NCBI RefSeq assembly: GCF_900091445.1
Contig: NZ_LT607733.1
Span: 3,922,501 to 3,986,500, forward strand
Direction: 5' to 3'
From: Micromonospora echinofusca
GTDB taxonomy: Bacteria; Actinomycetota; Actinomycetes; Mycobacteriales; Micromonosporaceae
Length of the DNA stretch: 64,000 nucleotides
A program made the translations under genes and the position numbers. The notes under the pieces are model-generated. The model ran no database searches. It was not told the origin of the DNA and worked only from the letters and a program-made list of their open reading frames with translations. Each line of letters begins with the position of its first letter. Position 1 is the stretch's first letter. Positions 41,425 through 53,621 of the stretch are shown here, piece by piece.

Positions 41425-42343
41425 GCTCTTCTACGTCGTCGGGAAGGAACGGGGCCAGCGGCGGGAGGTCGTCGACGCTGTTCAGCCCGAGCTTCTCCAG
41501 GAACATCGTGGTGGTCCGGTAGAGGAACGCCCCGCTGTCCGGTTCGGTGCCGCACTCCTCGACCAACCCGCGGGAGACCAGGGTACGGATCACCCCGTCG
41601 CAGTTGACACCCCGGATGGCGGAGATCCGCGAGCGGGTGACGGGCTGCTTGTACGCGATCACGGCCAGTGTCTCCAGCGCGGCCTGGGTCAGCCGCACGG
41701 ACTGCCCGTCCAGTACGAACCGTTCCACGTAGGTGGCGTATTCCGGCCGGGTGTAGAGACGCCAGCCACCCGCGGCCCGGCGCAGCTCGAAGCCGTGCCC
41801 GGCGGCCGTGTAGCCGGCGGCGATCTCGTCCAGCATCGGCCCGATCCGCTCGGCGGGCTGCTCCAGCACCTGGGCGAGGATCAGCTCGCTGACCGGCTCG
41901 TCCACCACCAGCAGGATCGCCTCCAGGGCCCCGCGCAGCTCCGCGTCGTCGAGTTCCGGGGGCGGCTCGGGCGCCGGCGCCCCCCGCCGCCGCCCCGCAG
42001 CACCCTTCGCCGATGAGCCCCGACCGCCCCTACCCTCCCTGCCCCCCGTCTCCCCGAACCCGCCGCTCTCCCCCGACCCGCGGCCCTCCTCGGCCCCGCC
42101 CGTCCCCCCGGACCCGCCGCCCTCCCCGAACCCGCCGGCCGCCCCAGGCGCGGCTACCGCCGCAGACTCCGCCGCCTCCTCAGGATCTCCCGAGATCTTG
42201 GTAGGTTCAGGCCCCTCGGGGGGCGCGGAGTTACCAAGATCTTCGGTTTCGGGAGCTGCGGAGGGGGCCGTGGGGCGCTGCCAGGGCGGCACCCAGGCGG
42301 CGGCCTGGTCGGCCAGGGAGTCCCGACGCTCGTCGCTGCTCAT
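41405..42343 (-). CDS. scpB: Condensin subunit ScpB with a long low-complexity N-terminus
   Basis: A 312-residue SMC-kleisin accessory protein. The winged-helix domains are residues ~120-290 (LRGALEAILLVVDEPVS, VRLTQAALETLAVIAYKQPVTRSRISAIRGVN, GLVEECG). The first ~115 residues are a Pro/Gly/Glu/Ser-rich extension not found in typical ~190-residue ScpB proteins; a 50-base palindromic element at 42193-42242 is read through in this part. ScpB with ScpA and Smc compacts and segregates the chromosome. ATG overlaps the scpA stop. Confidence 0.93.
   Translation of the reverse strand: MSSDERRDSLADQAAAWVPPWQRPTAPSAAPETEDLGNSAPPEGPEPTKISGDPEEAAESAAVAAPGAAGGFGEGGGSGGTGGAEEGRGSGESGGFGETGGREGRGGRGSSAKGAAGRRRGAPAPEPPPELDDAELRGALEAILLVVDEPVSELILAQVLEQPAERIGPMLDEIAAGYTAAGHGFELRRAAGGWRLYTRPEYATYVERFVLDGQSVRLTQAALETLAVIAYKQPVTRSRISAIRGVNCDGVIRTLVSRGLVEECGTEPDSGAFLYRTTTMFLEKLGLNSVDDLPPLAPFLPDDVEELADATR
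42193..42242. repeat. Palindromic element inside scpB
   Basis: AGATCTTGGTA (42193-42203) and TACCAAGATCT (42232-42242) are perfect 11-base arms around a 28-base GC-rich interior. It lies in frame within the low-complexity 5' part of scpB and encodes a short linker (EDLGNSAPPEGPEPTKISG). ACCAAGATC palindromes of this kind are, from memory, dispersed in Micromonosporaceae genomes, which makes a small mobile palindrome likely. Confidence 0.5.
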
Positions 42344-43443
42344 CCCGCTCGCTCCTCCGTCGTCGCCGTCCCGTTCCCGTCCGCCGCCACACCCGACACC
42401 GAGCCGGTATGCGCCACGGCCGAGCCGGTGTCGTCCGCCGCCACATCTGCCACCGCGGCTGAGCCGATCTCGTCCGCCACGCCGTCCGGCACCGGCCGCC
42501 GCTCGGCCGACGCCGCCGGCAGCGGGCCGGAGCCCGCCGGCTCGGCCGGGGTGCCCGCGTACTCGTCGACGTGCAGGTCGGAGCCGCCCTCGGCGGGGCC
42601 GGTCCAGCGTACGGTCAGCTCCTCCAGCGCCTGCTCCTGGACGAACGCGACCAGGCCCTCCCGGTAGAGCTCCAGCAGCGCCAGGAACCGGGCCACCACC
42701 TCCAGGGTGGCCTCGCAGTCGGCGCAGAGGAGCGAGAAGGTGGCCGTGCCGGCCCGGCGCAGCCGCTCGGCGAGGATGCCCGCGTGCTCGCGGACGCTGA
42801 CCCGCACCATGTGCACGTGGGCGACGGACACCTCCGGCACCGGCTTCGGCGTCATCGCCCTGACCGCCAGCTTCAGCAGCCGCTGCGGGCCGATGCCGAG
42901 GACCAGGTCGGGCAGTGCCTCGGCGTAGCGGGGCTCCAGGGTCACCGCGCGGGGGTAGCGCCGGCCGCCGACCTCCTCCAGCGCGGCGATGTGCGCCGCC
43001 GCCTCCTTGTACGCCTTGTACTGCAACAGCCGGGCGAAGAGCAGGTCCCGCGCCTCCAGCAGCGCGAGGTCCTCCTCGTCCTCGACCTCGGCGGCAGGCA
43101 GCAGCCGGGCCGCCTTCAGGTCGAGCAGCGTCGCGGCGATGAGTAGGAACTCGCTGGCCTCGTCCAGGTCCCACTGGTCGCCCATCGCGCGGATGTAGGC
43201 GATGAACTCGTCGGTGACCCGGTGCAGGGCCACCTCGGTCACGTCGAGCTTGTGCTTGCCGATCAGTTGGAGCAGCAGGTCGAACGGGCCGGTGAAGTTC
43301 GCCAGCCGGACGGTGAACCCGCCGCTCTCCGCCGCCGTCCCGGGCACGCCGGCCGGGTCCGTCGGCACCTCGGCGAGGGCCTCGGCGGCCCGTACGGGGG
43401 GCTGCTCCGGCATCGTCGGAGGGTCGAGGGGCGGCGCGGTCAC
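42340..43443 (-). CDS. scpA: Condensin kleisin subunit ScpA
   Basis: A 367-residue kleisin that links the two Smc heads. The N-terminal domain is FTVRLANFTGPFDLLLQLIGKHKLDVTEVALHRVTDEFI and the C-terminal winged helix is near ATLEVVARFLALLELYREGLVAFVQE. A ~75-residue acidic tail of Ala/Asp/Gly follows. Start GTG at 43443 is uncertain; ATG at 43413 is an alternative. Overlaps scpB. Confidence 0.93.
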   Translation of the reverse strand: MTAPPLDPPTMPEQPPVRAAEALAEVPTDPAGVPGTAAESGGFTVRLANFTGPFDLLLQLIGKHKLDVTEVALHRVTDEFIAYIRAMGDQWDLDEASEFLLIAATLLDLKAARLLPAAEVEDEEDLALLEARDLLFARLLQYKAYKEAAAHIAALEEVGGRRYPRAVTLEPRYAEALPDLVLGIGPQRLLKLAVRAMTPKPVPEVSVAHVHMVRVSVREHAGILAERLRRAGTATFSLLCADCEATLEVVARFLALLELYREGLVAFVQEQALEELTVRWTGPAEGGSDLHVDEYAGTPAEPAGSGPLPAASAERRPVPDGVADEIGSAAVADVAADDTGSAVAHTGSVSGVAADGNGTATTEERAG

Positions 43444-43496
43444 CGGAAGACCGTAGTCCACGCCCCGGGCGACCCGGCGCGAAGGTGCATCCCGGC

Positions 43497-44420
43497 CTAC
43501 CGCTCGGCCTGGGCGGCGATCACCTCGCGGGCCAGCTGGCGGTAGTTGCGGGCACCGGACGAGGCCGGGTCGAGCGTGGTGATCGGGGCACCGGCGACGG
43601 TGGACTCGGGGAACTTGACGGTCTTGGTGATCACCGTCTGGTAGACCTTGTCGCCGAACGCCTCCACCACCCGTTGGAGCACCTGACGGCAGTGGGTGGT
43701 GCGGCTGTCGTACATGGTCGCGAGGATGCCCTCGAGTTCCAGGTCGAAGTTGAGTCGCTCGCGCACCTTGTCGATGGTGTCCAGCAGCAGCGCCACGCCG
43801 CGCAGGCTGAAGAACTCGCACTCCAGCGGGATGAGCACGCCGTGCGCCACGGTCAGCGCGTTGATCGCCAGCAGGCCCAGCGAGGGCTGGCAGTCGATCA
43901 GGATGTAGTCGTACTCCTTGCGGATCGTGCGCAGCACCCGGGCCAGGGCCATCTCCCGGGCGACCTCGTTGACGAGCTGGATCTCGGCCGCGGAGAGGTC
44001 GATGTTGGCCGGCAGCAGGTGCAGCCCCGCCACGTCGGTCTTGATCAGGACGTCCTCGGCGGTGACGTCGTCCTGCATGAGCAGGTTGTAGACCGACAGG
44101 TCGAGGTTGTGCGGGTTGACCCCCAGCCCGACCGAGAGGGCGCCCTGCGGGTCGAAGTCGACGAGCAGCACCTTGCGGCCGTACTCGGCCAGCGCGGCGC
44201 CCAGGTTGATGGTCGTGGTGGTCTTGCCCACGCCACCCTTCTGGTTGGCCATCGCGATGATCCGGGCCGGGCCGTGCCGGTCGGTCGGCATCGGCTCGGG
44301 AATCGGCTTGCGCATCGTGTACGCCGCTGGATCCGCCGGACCCAGATCCGCCCCGAGCGTGGCCTGCTGCTCGCGGAGCTCCGACGTCCAGGTCTCGGCA
44401 CGGTCACCGTTGCCAGCCAT
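43497..44420 (-). CDS. parA: ParA-family chromosome partitioning ATPase
   Basis: A 307-residue ParA/Soj-type Walker ATPase. The deviant Walker A motif is NQKGGVGKTTT from residue 59, with VLLVDFDPQGALS as Walker A' and YILIDCQPSLG as Walker B. The first 50 residues are a non-conserved polar extension. No parB lies nearby; in actinobacteria the copy next to scpAB is thought to work with the condensin rather than at the origin (established order, inferred role). It begins the parA-scpA-scpB operon. Confidence 0.93.
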   Translation of the reverse strand: MAGNGDRAETWTSELREQQATLGADLGPADPAAYTMRKPIPEPMPTDRHGPARIIAMANQKGGVGKTTTTINLGAALAEYGRKVLLVDFDPQGALSVGLGVNPHNLDLSVYNLLMQDDVTAEDVLIKTDVAGLHLLPANIDLSAAEIQLVNEVAREMALARVLRTIRKEYDYILIDCQPSLGLLAINALTVAHGVLIPLECEFFSLRGVALLLDTIDKVRERLNFDLELEGILATMYDSRTTHCRQVLQRVVEAFGDKVYQTVITKTVKFPESTVAGAPITTLDPASSGARNYRQLAREVIAAQAER

Positions 44421-44731
44421 GTGCTCGTTGCCCCCTCCCGACGACCACCCGGCGTCGGAGCCGTCCGACGTCCTTCGCGGCGCCGCTGCGCACCCCGGTC
44501 TGCATCACCATCGCCCCAGGAGGTCCGCGCCGATGCCGACTGTACGCCACCGCCCGGCGGGCCGGTCGCACCCGCTCGGCGTGTCGCCGCCCCGCCGACC
44601 AGGCCAGCCACCGGCGACGTCCTCCGCGCACCGCCCCGTGCACCGTCGCGCCACCCGTGCCGGCCGACGGCGGCCACCCCTGGTGGGCCGCCCGGCGGTC
44701 GATCCCGCGCCCGGGCCGGGGCCGGGCGGGG
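44421..44731. other. Intergenic stretch between parA and xerD
   Basis: These 311 bases are very GC-rich and carry no gene that I can support. They should hold the parA promoter at the left and any terminator of xerD at the right; I see no clear hairpin. Confidence 0.5.
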
Positions 44732-45691
44732 TCAACCCCGAGCCCGGGGGTGGGCGGTGGCGTACACCTCGCGCAGCCGCTCGACGGTGACGAGGGTGTA
44801 GACCTGGGTGGTGGTGACCGAGGCGTGACCGAGCAGTTCCTGCACCACCCGCACGTCCGCGCCCCCGTCGAGCAGGTGGGTGGCGTAGGAGTGGCGCAGG
44901 GTGTGCGGGGAGACCGCCTCCGCGCCGTCCACCGGCAGCCCCGCCCGCTCGGCGGCGCGGCGCAGGATGGTCCAGGCGCCCTGCCGGGTCAGCGCGCCGC
45001 CGCGGGCGTTGAGGAAGACCGCCGGGGTGCCGCGGCCCGCGGCGGCCAGAGCGGGCCGGGCCCGCACCAGCCAGGCCCGCACCGCCTCGACCGCGTACCC
45101 GCCGATCGGGACGAGCCGGGTGCGGCCGCCCTTGCCGCGCAGCAGCACGGTGCCCTCGTCGACGTCCAGGTCGTCCACGGCGGCGCCGACCGCCTCGGAG
45201 ATCCGCGCCCCGGTGCCGTACAGGAACTCCAGCAGCGCCCGGTCGCGCAGCGCGAGCGGCGCACCGTCGCCGGCGGCGGTCACCGAGCCGGCGGTCTCCA
45301 GTAGCCGCACCACGGCGTCGACCGGCAGCGCGCGGGGCAGCCGGCGCGGCGGCGTGGGCGGGCGGACGTCCCGGCTCGGGTCGGCGCCGGCCAGCCCCTC
45401 GCGCAGCGCGAACCGGTGCAGTCCGCGCACGGCGCTGGCGGCCCGCGCGGCGGAGGAGACCGCGAGGGGTGGGTGCTCGTCGTCGCCGGCCCGCAGCCGG
45501 GCCAGGTGCGCCTCGACCTGCCCCGCGCCGACGGCGGCCAGGTCCGGCACGCCGGCCGCCGCCAGGGTGCCCAGGTAGCGCTCCAGGTCGCGCCGGTACG
45601 ACGAGAGGGTGTTCTCCGACAGTCCCCGCTCGACGGTGAGGTGGTCGAGGTAGCCGCGCACGGCACGGCGCAGGGCCGGCGCGGGCTGCAC
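44732..45691 (-). CDS. xerD: Site-specific tyrosine recombinase XerD
   Basis: A 319-residue tyrosine recombinase that resolves chromosome dimers at dif with XerC. The core-binding domain runs from [23 protein letters not shown]; the catalytic residues are Arg in TGARISEAV, Lys in [32 protein letters not shown] with the nucleophile Tyr. The start is uncertain: GTG at 45691 gives a normal length, while CTG at 45724 just after the ald stop is possible. It is a chromosomal recombinase and not the integrase of the nearby elements. Confidence 0.93.
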   Translation of the reverse strand: MQPAPALRRAVRGYLDHLTVERGLSENTLSSYRRDLERYLGTLAAAGVPDLAAVGAGQVEAHLARLRAGDDEHPPLAVSSAARAASAVRGLHRFALREGLAGADPSRDVRPPTPPRRLPRALPVDAVVRLLETAGSVTAAGDGAPLALRDRALLEFLYGTGARISEAVGAAVDDLDVDEGTVLLRGKGGRTRLVPIGGYAVEAVRAWLVRARPALAAAGRGTPAVFLNARGGALTRQGAWTILRRAAERAGLPVDGAEAVSPHTLRHSYATHLLDGGADVRVVQELLGHASVTTTQVYTLVTVERLREVYATAHPRARG

Positions 45692-45735
45692 GCCCGCGCC
45701 GGCCCCGTCCGCTGTGCCGGTCAGTCCGCCACCCC

Positions 45736-46851
45736 TCAGGCCAGCGCGTCGGCCAACGCGAGGCTCGGCATGCCGTGCGCCTCGGCGACCGGGCCGTAGG
45801 TGACCTGGCCGTCGTGGGTGTTCAGGCCCAGCGCCAGCGCCGGGTCGCGGCGCAGCGCCTCGCGCCAGCCGTGGTTGGCCAGCTCCAGGGCGTACGGCAG
45901 GGTGACGTTGGTCAGCGCGTAGGTGCTGGTGTGCGGCACCGCGCCCGGCATGTTCGCCACGCAGTAGAAGATCGAGTCGTGCACCTGGTAGGTCGGCTCG
46001 GCGTGCGTGGTGGGACGCGAGTCCTCGAAGCAGCCGCCCTGGTCGATGGAGATGTCGACCAGCACGCTGCCGGGCTTCATCCGGGAGACCAGCTCGTTGG
46101 AGATCAGGGTCGGGGCCTTCGCGCCGGGCACCAGCACCGCGCCGATGACCAGGTCCGCGTCCAGCACGGCCCGCTCGATCTCGTACGCGTTGGAGGCCAC
46201 CGTCTGGAGGTGGCCCCGGTAGATGGCGTCGGCCTGGCGCAGGCGGGCCACGTTCTTGTCCAGCAGCAGCACCTCGGCCTGCAGGCCCAGTGCGATCGCG
46301 GCGGCGTTCATGCCGGAGACGCCGGCGCCGATGACCACGGTCTTCGCTGCGTAGACGCCGGAGACGCCGCCCATCAGGATGCCGCGCCCGCCGCCCTGCC
46401 GCTGGAGGTGGTAGGCGCCCACCTGCGGGGCGAGCCGGCCGGCCACCTCGGACATCGGGGCGAGCAGCGGCAGCGACCGGTCGGGCAGCTCGACGGTCTC
46501 GTACGCGATGCCGGTGACCTTGCGGTCGACGAGCGCGTCGGTGCACGTCTTCGAGGCGGCCAGGTGCAGGTAGGTGAAGAGCACCTGCCCCTCGCGCATC
46601 CGGTGGTACTCCTCGGCGATGGGCTCCTTGACCTTGAGCACCAGCTCGGCGGTCTCCCACACCTCGTCGGCGGTGGCCAGGATCTTGGCCCCGGCGGCGG
46701 CGAACTCGTCGTCGCCGATGCTGGATCCGACGCCGGCGCCGGACTCGACGAAGACCTGGTGGCCGCTGCGGACGAACTCGTTCACGCCCGCCGGCGTGAT
46801 CGCCACGCGGTACTCGTGGTTCTTGACCTCGCGGGGGATTCCGACCTTCAC
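45736..46851 (-). CDS. ald: Alanine dehydrogenase
   Basis: A 371-residue NAD-dependent L-alanine dehydrogenase. [21 protein letters not shown] is the family N-terminus, the NAD motif is [13 protein letters not shown], and [35 protein letters not shown] complete the signature. It interconverts alanine and pyruvate plus ammonia. GTG at 46851 is the start (AGAGGTG upstream); the frame is open further upstream without support. The 46852-47143 gap to the divergent TM2 gene should hold both promoters. Confidence 0.96.
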   Translation of the reverse strand: MKVGIPREVKNHEYRVAITPAGVNEFVRSGHQVFVESGAGVGSSIGDDEFAAAGAKILATADEVWETAELVLKVKEPIAEEYHRMREGQVLFTYLHLAASKTCTDALVDRKVTGIAYETVELPDRSLPLLAPMSEVAGRLAPQVGAYHLQRQGGGRGILMGGVSGVYAAKTVVIGAGVSGMNAAAIALGLQAEVLLLDKNVARLRQADAIYRGHLQTVASNAYEIERAVLDADLVIGAVLVPGAKAPTLISNELVSRMKPGSVLVDISIDQGGCFEDSRPTTHAEPTYQVHDSIFYCVANMPGAVPHTSTYALTNVTLPYALELANHGWREALRRDPALALGLNTHDGQVTYGPVAEAHGMPSLALADALA

Positions 46852-47143
46852 GATGCAGACACCTCTCTTCGGGGCTGCGCTCCCCCGACTGCGCGGTGCC
46901 ACGGCGGCCCCTTTGCCACCGCGGTCCACCGGTCCCGCCGGCGGCAGTCTAGGCGCGTCGGCGCCGCCGCCGAGGCAGCACAGTGACATCCGGTGCCGGC
47001 ACACGCTGACGATGTGTCAGGCGTGGACGGGGCCGGCGGCGGGACCCGCACCTCAGCCGTCAGGACAGTGTTCATCCATTATCGTCCCACTCTTCGGGTG
47101 CCGCTGCGGACAGGAGACCAGTGGATCACTAGGGTGTCGCCTC

Positions 47144-47419
47144 ATGACCACACCTCCTTACCAGCCCGGCTACCCCAACCAGCCCGGGTACCCGTCGGGC
47201 GTCTCCGACAAGAGCAAGGTCGTCGCGGGCGTCCTGCAGATCGTGCTCGGCACCTTCGGCATCGGCCGCTTCTACATGGGCGACACCAAGACCGGCGTCA
47301 TCCAGCTCATCGTGTCCCTCGTGACGTGCGGTATCGGCGGCATCTGGGGCTTCGTCGACGGCATCCTGATCCTGATCAACGGTGGCGTCGACGGGCAGGG
47401 CCGGCCGCTGCGCGACTGA
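47144..47419 (+). CDS. TM2-domain membrane protein
   Basis: A 91-residue protein with a Pro/Tyr/Gln-rich N-terminus (PPYQPGYPNQPGYPSG) and a TM2 domain: two helices (VVAGVLQIVLGTFGIGRFYMGD and VIQLIVSLVTCGIGGIWGFVDGI) joined by a DTKTG turn. Function of TM2 proteins is not settled. It is the only plus-strand gene in the housekeeping half apart from the SCP2-like gene, and is followed by a strong terminator. Confidence 0.9.
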   Translation: MTTPPYQPGYPNQPGYPSGVSDKSKVVAGVLQIVLGTFGIGRFYMGDTKTGVIQLIVSLVTCGIGGIWGFVDGILILINGGVDGQGRPLRD

Positions 47420-47436
47420 CCGACCCGGAACGACGA

Positions 47437-47468
47437 AAGGGGCCGTGCGGCGTACCGCACGGCCCCTT
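47437..47468. terminator. Bidirectional terminator between the TM2 and Nudix genes
   Basis: AAGGGGCCGTGCGG pairs perfectly with CCGCACGGCCCCTT around CGTA, a 14-bp stem. It lies between the ends of two convergent genes and has A and T runs on the outer sides, so it can terminate both. Confidence 0.92.
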
Positions 47469-47487
47469 CACGTTCTCCGCCCCCGGC

Positions 47488-49937
<2,450 letters not shown>

Positions 49938-50039
49938 TCAGCCAAGTGATCACGCGATCCACGGGATTCCACGGTAACACCTCTCCCGGCCCGCCCGCCG
50001 GGCGCACCCGTTGCGGGCCGTGGCGCGTCCCGATCCGGG

Positions 50040-52406
50040 TCAGGAGGCGGTGACCTCGGTCGATGACCGTCCGGCCGGCGCGCGCTCCCCGGCGGCGGTG
50101 CCGGCCGTCGGCCCCTGCGCCCCGGTGTCCGGGCCCGGCGACCGCGGGGCCGGGGGCGTCGGCGCCGCGGTCGGTTCCGCGCCCCGATCCGGGGTACGGG
50201 TGCCCGCCCCCGCGCCGGTCGGGGTCGGGAGGTCCGGTCCGCCGCCGCTGTCGCCGCCCGACCCGTCGCCCGTCCCGCCGGGCCCCTCGTCGCGCTGCCG
50301 GCCCGCGTCGGGCAGCGTGCGGTCGGTGGAGTGGTCGAGCACCCGCAGCGCGGCCAGCGCCGCCATCGGCACCACCACGGCCGCGGCCGCGCCGGCGACG
50401 TCCAGGGCGTCGCCGCCCAGCACCCCGCCGGTCACCGCGGCGACGGCGGTGCCGGCCATCGCCGCCCGCATCGCCGGGTAGATGCCGAACAGCCGCATCA
50501 GCCCGCCCCACGGCTGGAGCAGGGCGAACCAGACCAGCAGGGCGCCGGCCAGGGCCAGTACGGTAAGCGGGCTGTTGACCAGCGTCTCGAAGTTCGCCGT
50601 GCTGGAACGGTGCACGGTGAGCCCGCCGGTGCCGTCGCCGACGGCGGCCAGGAAACGGCCGAGGCTGCCCCGCTCGGCGGCCGGCCGGCGCAGGTCGAGC
50701 ACCGCGAAGCCGATGGTCAACGCCAGCCCGGCCATGGTGGCCCAGGCCAGCCGGCTGATCGTCAGCCACCCGCCGGCGCTGATCGCGGCGGCGACGCTCA
50801 ACCCCGCGGTCAGCGCGATCGCGCCGATCGGGTCGGCCCCCAGGTACGGGCTGCCGACGACCAGTACGGCGGCCCCGCCGACGGCCACCATCACGGGCGG
50901 CCGCCACGACCGGCGGACCCGCTGGGCCAGCCACCCCGCGCTGAGCAGGGCGCCGGCCAGGAACACGCCGAGACCGACGGTGCCCAGCCCGGCGTACCGG
51001 CCGCCCTCCAGGGCCGAGTAGCCGACCACCCCGTTGAGCTGGAGGCGGGCGCCGGTGAGCACGTCCATGCCGACGGTCAGCGTGGTCAGGCCGGCCACCG
51101 CACCGAGCGGGCCGAGGGTCGCCGCGTGCCCCGGCGCGAGCCGGACCACGGCGGTCCCGGCGACCAGCAGCGCCACGGTCACCCCGGCGAAGTACACGCC
51201 CGCGTGGTCACCGCGCCACCAGGGCACGGCGTCGGCGAGCAGGGCGGCCGGAACGGCGAGGGCCGCCGCGATCAGCAGCAGCTCCACGACCGCCACCACG
51301 CGTGGCGACACCGGCTCCGGGCCGTACGGGCCGGCGTGCCGGCGGGCCCGGCGCAGCAGCGGCAGCACCGCCACGGCAAGCAGCACCTGGGCGCCGGCGA
51401 GCAGGGTGAAGAACCAGTCCGCCACCCGACGCTGGGCGGCGGCCTCCCGGTCGGCGTCGGCGGGCGCGGCGATCGCGGCGGCGAGGTCCGCCGGTCGCCC
51501 GCCGACCGACTCTGCCGGCCGGCCGAGGAAGAGCCGCTCCGGCATCGGCCGGCCCAGTGCGGTGAGCGCGGTCGGCGCGAGGTCGACCAGTTGCAGGTAG
51601 CCCTCGCGGCCGGTGCTGGCGGAGGTGAGCCACCCGCGTTCCCAGCCCGGCCCGTCGGCGACGGCCACGTGCAGCCGCGACGGCGCCTCGGTGTCGGACA
51701 CCCCGGCGACGAGCACCAGCGAGCGGGGCGGCCGGGCGGCCAGCACCCGGGCCAGGCGGGCGTCGGCCGCGCGCGCGGCCGCGGCCCGGGCCACCGGGTC
51801 CTCGCCGGCCACCGTGCCCAGGTCGACGATGCTCAGCACGCAGGAGCCGAGCAGGCCCGCCGGGTCGGCGGGCAGGGCCGGCGCGTACCGGTCGACGCGG
51901 CCGAACGGCCGGGCCGCCGCGACGGCCGCGCCCGGCCCGACCGCCACCGAGCAGCGCACCGACTCCGACAGCGCGCCGGGCACCGTGCCCCAGGGCAGCC
52001 GCTCCTGGTTGTGCAGGACGACGCTCTCCTGGTCGGGCAGGTTCGCGCCGATGCCGTCGGGCTGCTCGACCGTCACCTGCGCCGGCGGGCAGCCCCCCGA
52101 CTGACGACTGCCGTTCCAGGCGGCGTAGCTGCCCGCGCCGAGCGTCAGCCAGCCGTCCACTGGGCAGGTGGGCCGGTGCGCGGAGCGGACCGACAGGGAG
52201 CCGATCGAGCCGTCCTGGGCCATCCGCCACAGCGTCGGCGTGGTCTGCGGGTCGACGTCCTCCCAGCGCAGTCCCGCCACCCCGGCGAGCACCACGAAGT
52301 CGGCGGTGCGCCCCGGCGCCTCCCGGTCGGGGCGGGCGGTCAGCGCGGTGATGCCCAGCGCCACGACCACGAGGGTCAGCAGGATCGGGGCGATTCTGCG
52401 CCGCAT
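50040..52406 (-). CDS. Large membrane protein with an extracytoplasmic phosphatase-like domain
   Basis: A 788-residue membrane protein of unknown function. One helix near the N-terminus (APILLTLVVVALGITALTA) is followed by a ~300-residue exported region with alkaline-phosphatase-like elements (TPTLWRMAQDGSIGSLSVRS, DGWLTLGAGS, LVDLAPTALTALGRPMP), then roughly a dozen helices from about 340 to 690, and a ~90-residue Pro/Gly/Thr-rich tail. Metal ligands are not convincing, so activity is doubtful. It overlaps the glycosyltransferase gene by one base and leads an envelope gene set. Possibly part of polysaccharide assembly (inference). Confidence 0.7.
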   Translation of the reverse strand: MRRRIAPILLTLVVVALGITALTARPDREAPGRTADFVVLAGVAGLRWEDVDPQTTPTLWRMAQDGSIGSLSVRSAHRPTCPVDGWLTLGAGSYAAWNGSRQSGGCPPAQVTVEQPDGIGANLPDQESVVLHNQERLPWGTVPGALSESVRCSVAVGPGAAVAAARPFGRVDRYAPALPADPAGLLGSCVLSIVDLGTVAGEDPVARAAAARAADARLARVLAARPPRSLVLVAGVSDTEAPSRLHVAVADGPGWERGWLTSASTGREGYLQLVDLAPTALTALGRPMPERLFLGRPAESVGGRPADLAAAIAAPADADREAAAQRRVADWFFTLLAGAQVLLAVAVLPLLRRARRHAGPYGPEPVSPRVVAVVELLLIAAALAVPAALLADAVPWWRGDHAGVYFAGVTVALLVAGTAVVRLAPGHAATLGPLGAVAGLTTLTVGMDVLTGARLQLNGVVGYSALEGGRYAGLGTVGLGVFLAGALLSAGWLAQRVRRSWRPPVMVAVGGAAVLVVGSPYLGADPIGAIALTAGLSVAAAISAGGWLTISRLAWATMAGLALTIGFAVLDLRRPAAERGSLGRFLAAVGDGTGGLTVHRSSTANFETLVNSPLTVLALAGALLVWFALLQPWGGLMRLFGIYPAMRAAMAGTAVAAVTGGVLGGDALDVAGAAAAVVVPMAALAALRVLDHSTDRTLPDAGRQRDEGPGGTGDGSGGDSGGGPDLPTPTGAGAGTRTPDRGAEPTAAPTPPAPRSPGPDTGAQGPTAGTAAGERAPAGRSSTEVTAS

Positions 52407-53575
52407 CAGCGGCGTCCCGTCGACGGGGCGTCGGCGCCCGGGGCCGCCGGTCCGGCGCCGTCGGGGGCCAGTTCGGCGTAGAGCGCCGCCAGTTGGGCGA
52501 GGGTGTCGGCCTCGGTGGGCCAGGTGGCGGCCCGCTCGGCGCCGCGCCGCCCCAGCCCGGCCCGCGCGGCCTCGTCGTCGAGCAGGTCGCGCACGGCCGC
52601 GTCCACGGCGTCCACGTCCCCCGGCGGCACGAGCACCGCGGCGTCGCCGACCAGCTCCGGCAGGCCGCCGACGCCGGTCGCCACCAGCGGTACGCCGGCC
52701 CGCATCGCCTCCTGCGCGAAGAGCTGACGGGCCTCCCAGTCGCTGGTCACCACCGCCAGGTCGGCCCCGCCGAGCAGGTCACCCACGTCGGTGCGGTGCC
52801 CGAGCAGGGTCACCGGGGCCCGGGCGGCGGAGATCCGGGCGGCCAGCGGCAGGTAGGCGGGGCCGCTGCCGGCGATCACCACGACCGGCGCCGGTGTCCG
52901 CGTACGCCACCTCGCGGCGGCGTCGATGAGCACGTCGTACCGCTTCTGGGGGTGCAGCCGGCCGACGGACAGGATCAGCGGCTGCTCCGCCGCGACGCCG
53001 AACTCGGCGCGGACGGCGGCCCGGCGGCGGCGCGGCGCGGGCAGTGCCGGCGCGGCGACGGGGGCGAGCCGGGCGTCCGTCGCGCCCAACGCGGCGGCCC
53101 GCTCGACCAGGTCCGCGGAGGCACCGAGCGCCACCCGGGCGCCCCGGGCCACGACCCGCTCGACGAGACGGGACACGCCGCCGCGCAGGCCACCGGCGAG
53201 CACCGCGTTGTGCCAGGTCACCACGAGCGGGGCGGCCGGGCGGGCGAGTACGGCGACGAACCCGGCCCGCAGGCCGTGGGCGTGCAGCACGTCGACCTCC
53301 TCGGCGGCGAGCGCCCGGCGCAGCGCGCCGACCGCCCGGGCGTCGGCCGGGGTCGGGCTGGCCGGGATCTCCACCGGCAGGAAGCGGGCGCCGGCGCCCG
53401 TGAAGTCGAACTGTTCCTGCGTCGCGGCGGGCCCGCAGACCAGCACGCGGGCGCCCTCGGCGGTCAGGCCCCGGGCCAGCGAGCGGACGTGCTGCCCGAC
53501 ACCGCCGGTGCTGGAGGCGAGCAGCAGGGCCACGGTGCCGTGCCAGCCGGGAACCGGTGCCGTCACCACGACCAC
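52406..53575 (-). CDS. Glycosyltransferase family 4
   Basis: A 389-residue GT-B glycosyltransferase: N-terminal GGVGQHVRSLARGL, HAHGLRAGFVAVLA, and C-terminal LSVGRLHPQKRYDVLIDAAARW with VVTSDWEARQLFAQEAMRAGVPLVATGVGGLPE as the nucleotide-sugar motif with conserved Glu. It transfers a sugar from a nucleotide donor to a lipid or polysaccharide. The start reading is MVVVTAPVPGW. It lies between the membrane protein gene and the MurJ-like gene, both on the same strand. Confidence 0.85.
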   Translation of the reverse strand: MVVVTAPVPGWHGTVALLLASSTGGVGQHVRSLARGLTAEGARVLVCGPAATQEQFDFTGAGARFLPVEIPASPTPADARAVGALRRALAAEEVDVLHAHGLRAGFVAVLARPAAPLVVTWHNAVLAGGLRGGVSRLVERVVARGARVALGASADLVERAAALGATDARLAPVAAPALPAPRRRRAAVRAEFGVAAEQPLILSVGRLHPQKRYDVLIDAAARWRTRTPAPVVVIAGSGPAYLPLAARISAARAPVTLLGHRTDVGDLLGGADLAVVTSDWEARQLFAQEAMRAGVPLVATGVGGLPELVGDAAVLVPPGDVDAVDAAVRDLLDDEAARAGLGRRGAERAATWPTEADTLAQLAALYAELAPDGAGPAAPGADAPSTGRR

Positions 53576-53621
53576 CCCCGCCCGTCGGTCGCCGTCGGCC
53601 GGTCACCCGTCCTGCACCCGC

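Noticed and set aside
44732..45691. XerD considered as the integrase of the tRNA-Pro elements
   Set aside because: It lies within the conserved housekeeping order, matches XerD, and is several kilobases beyond the tRNA on the other side.
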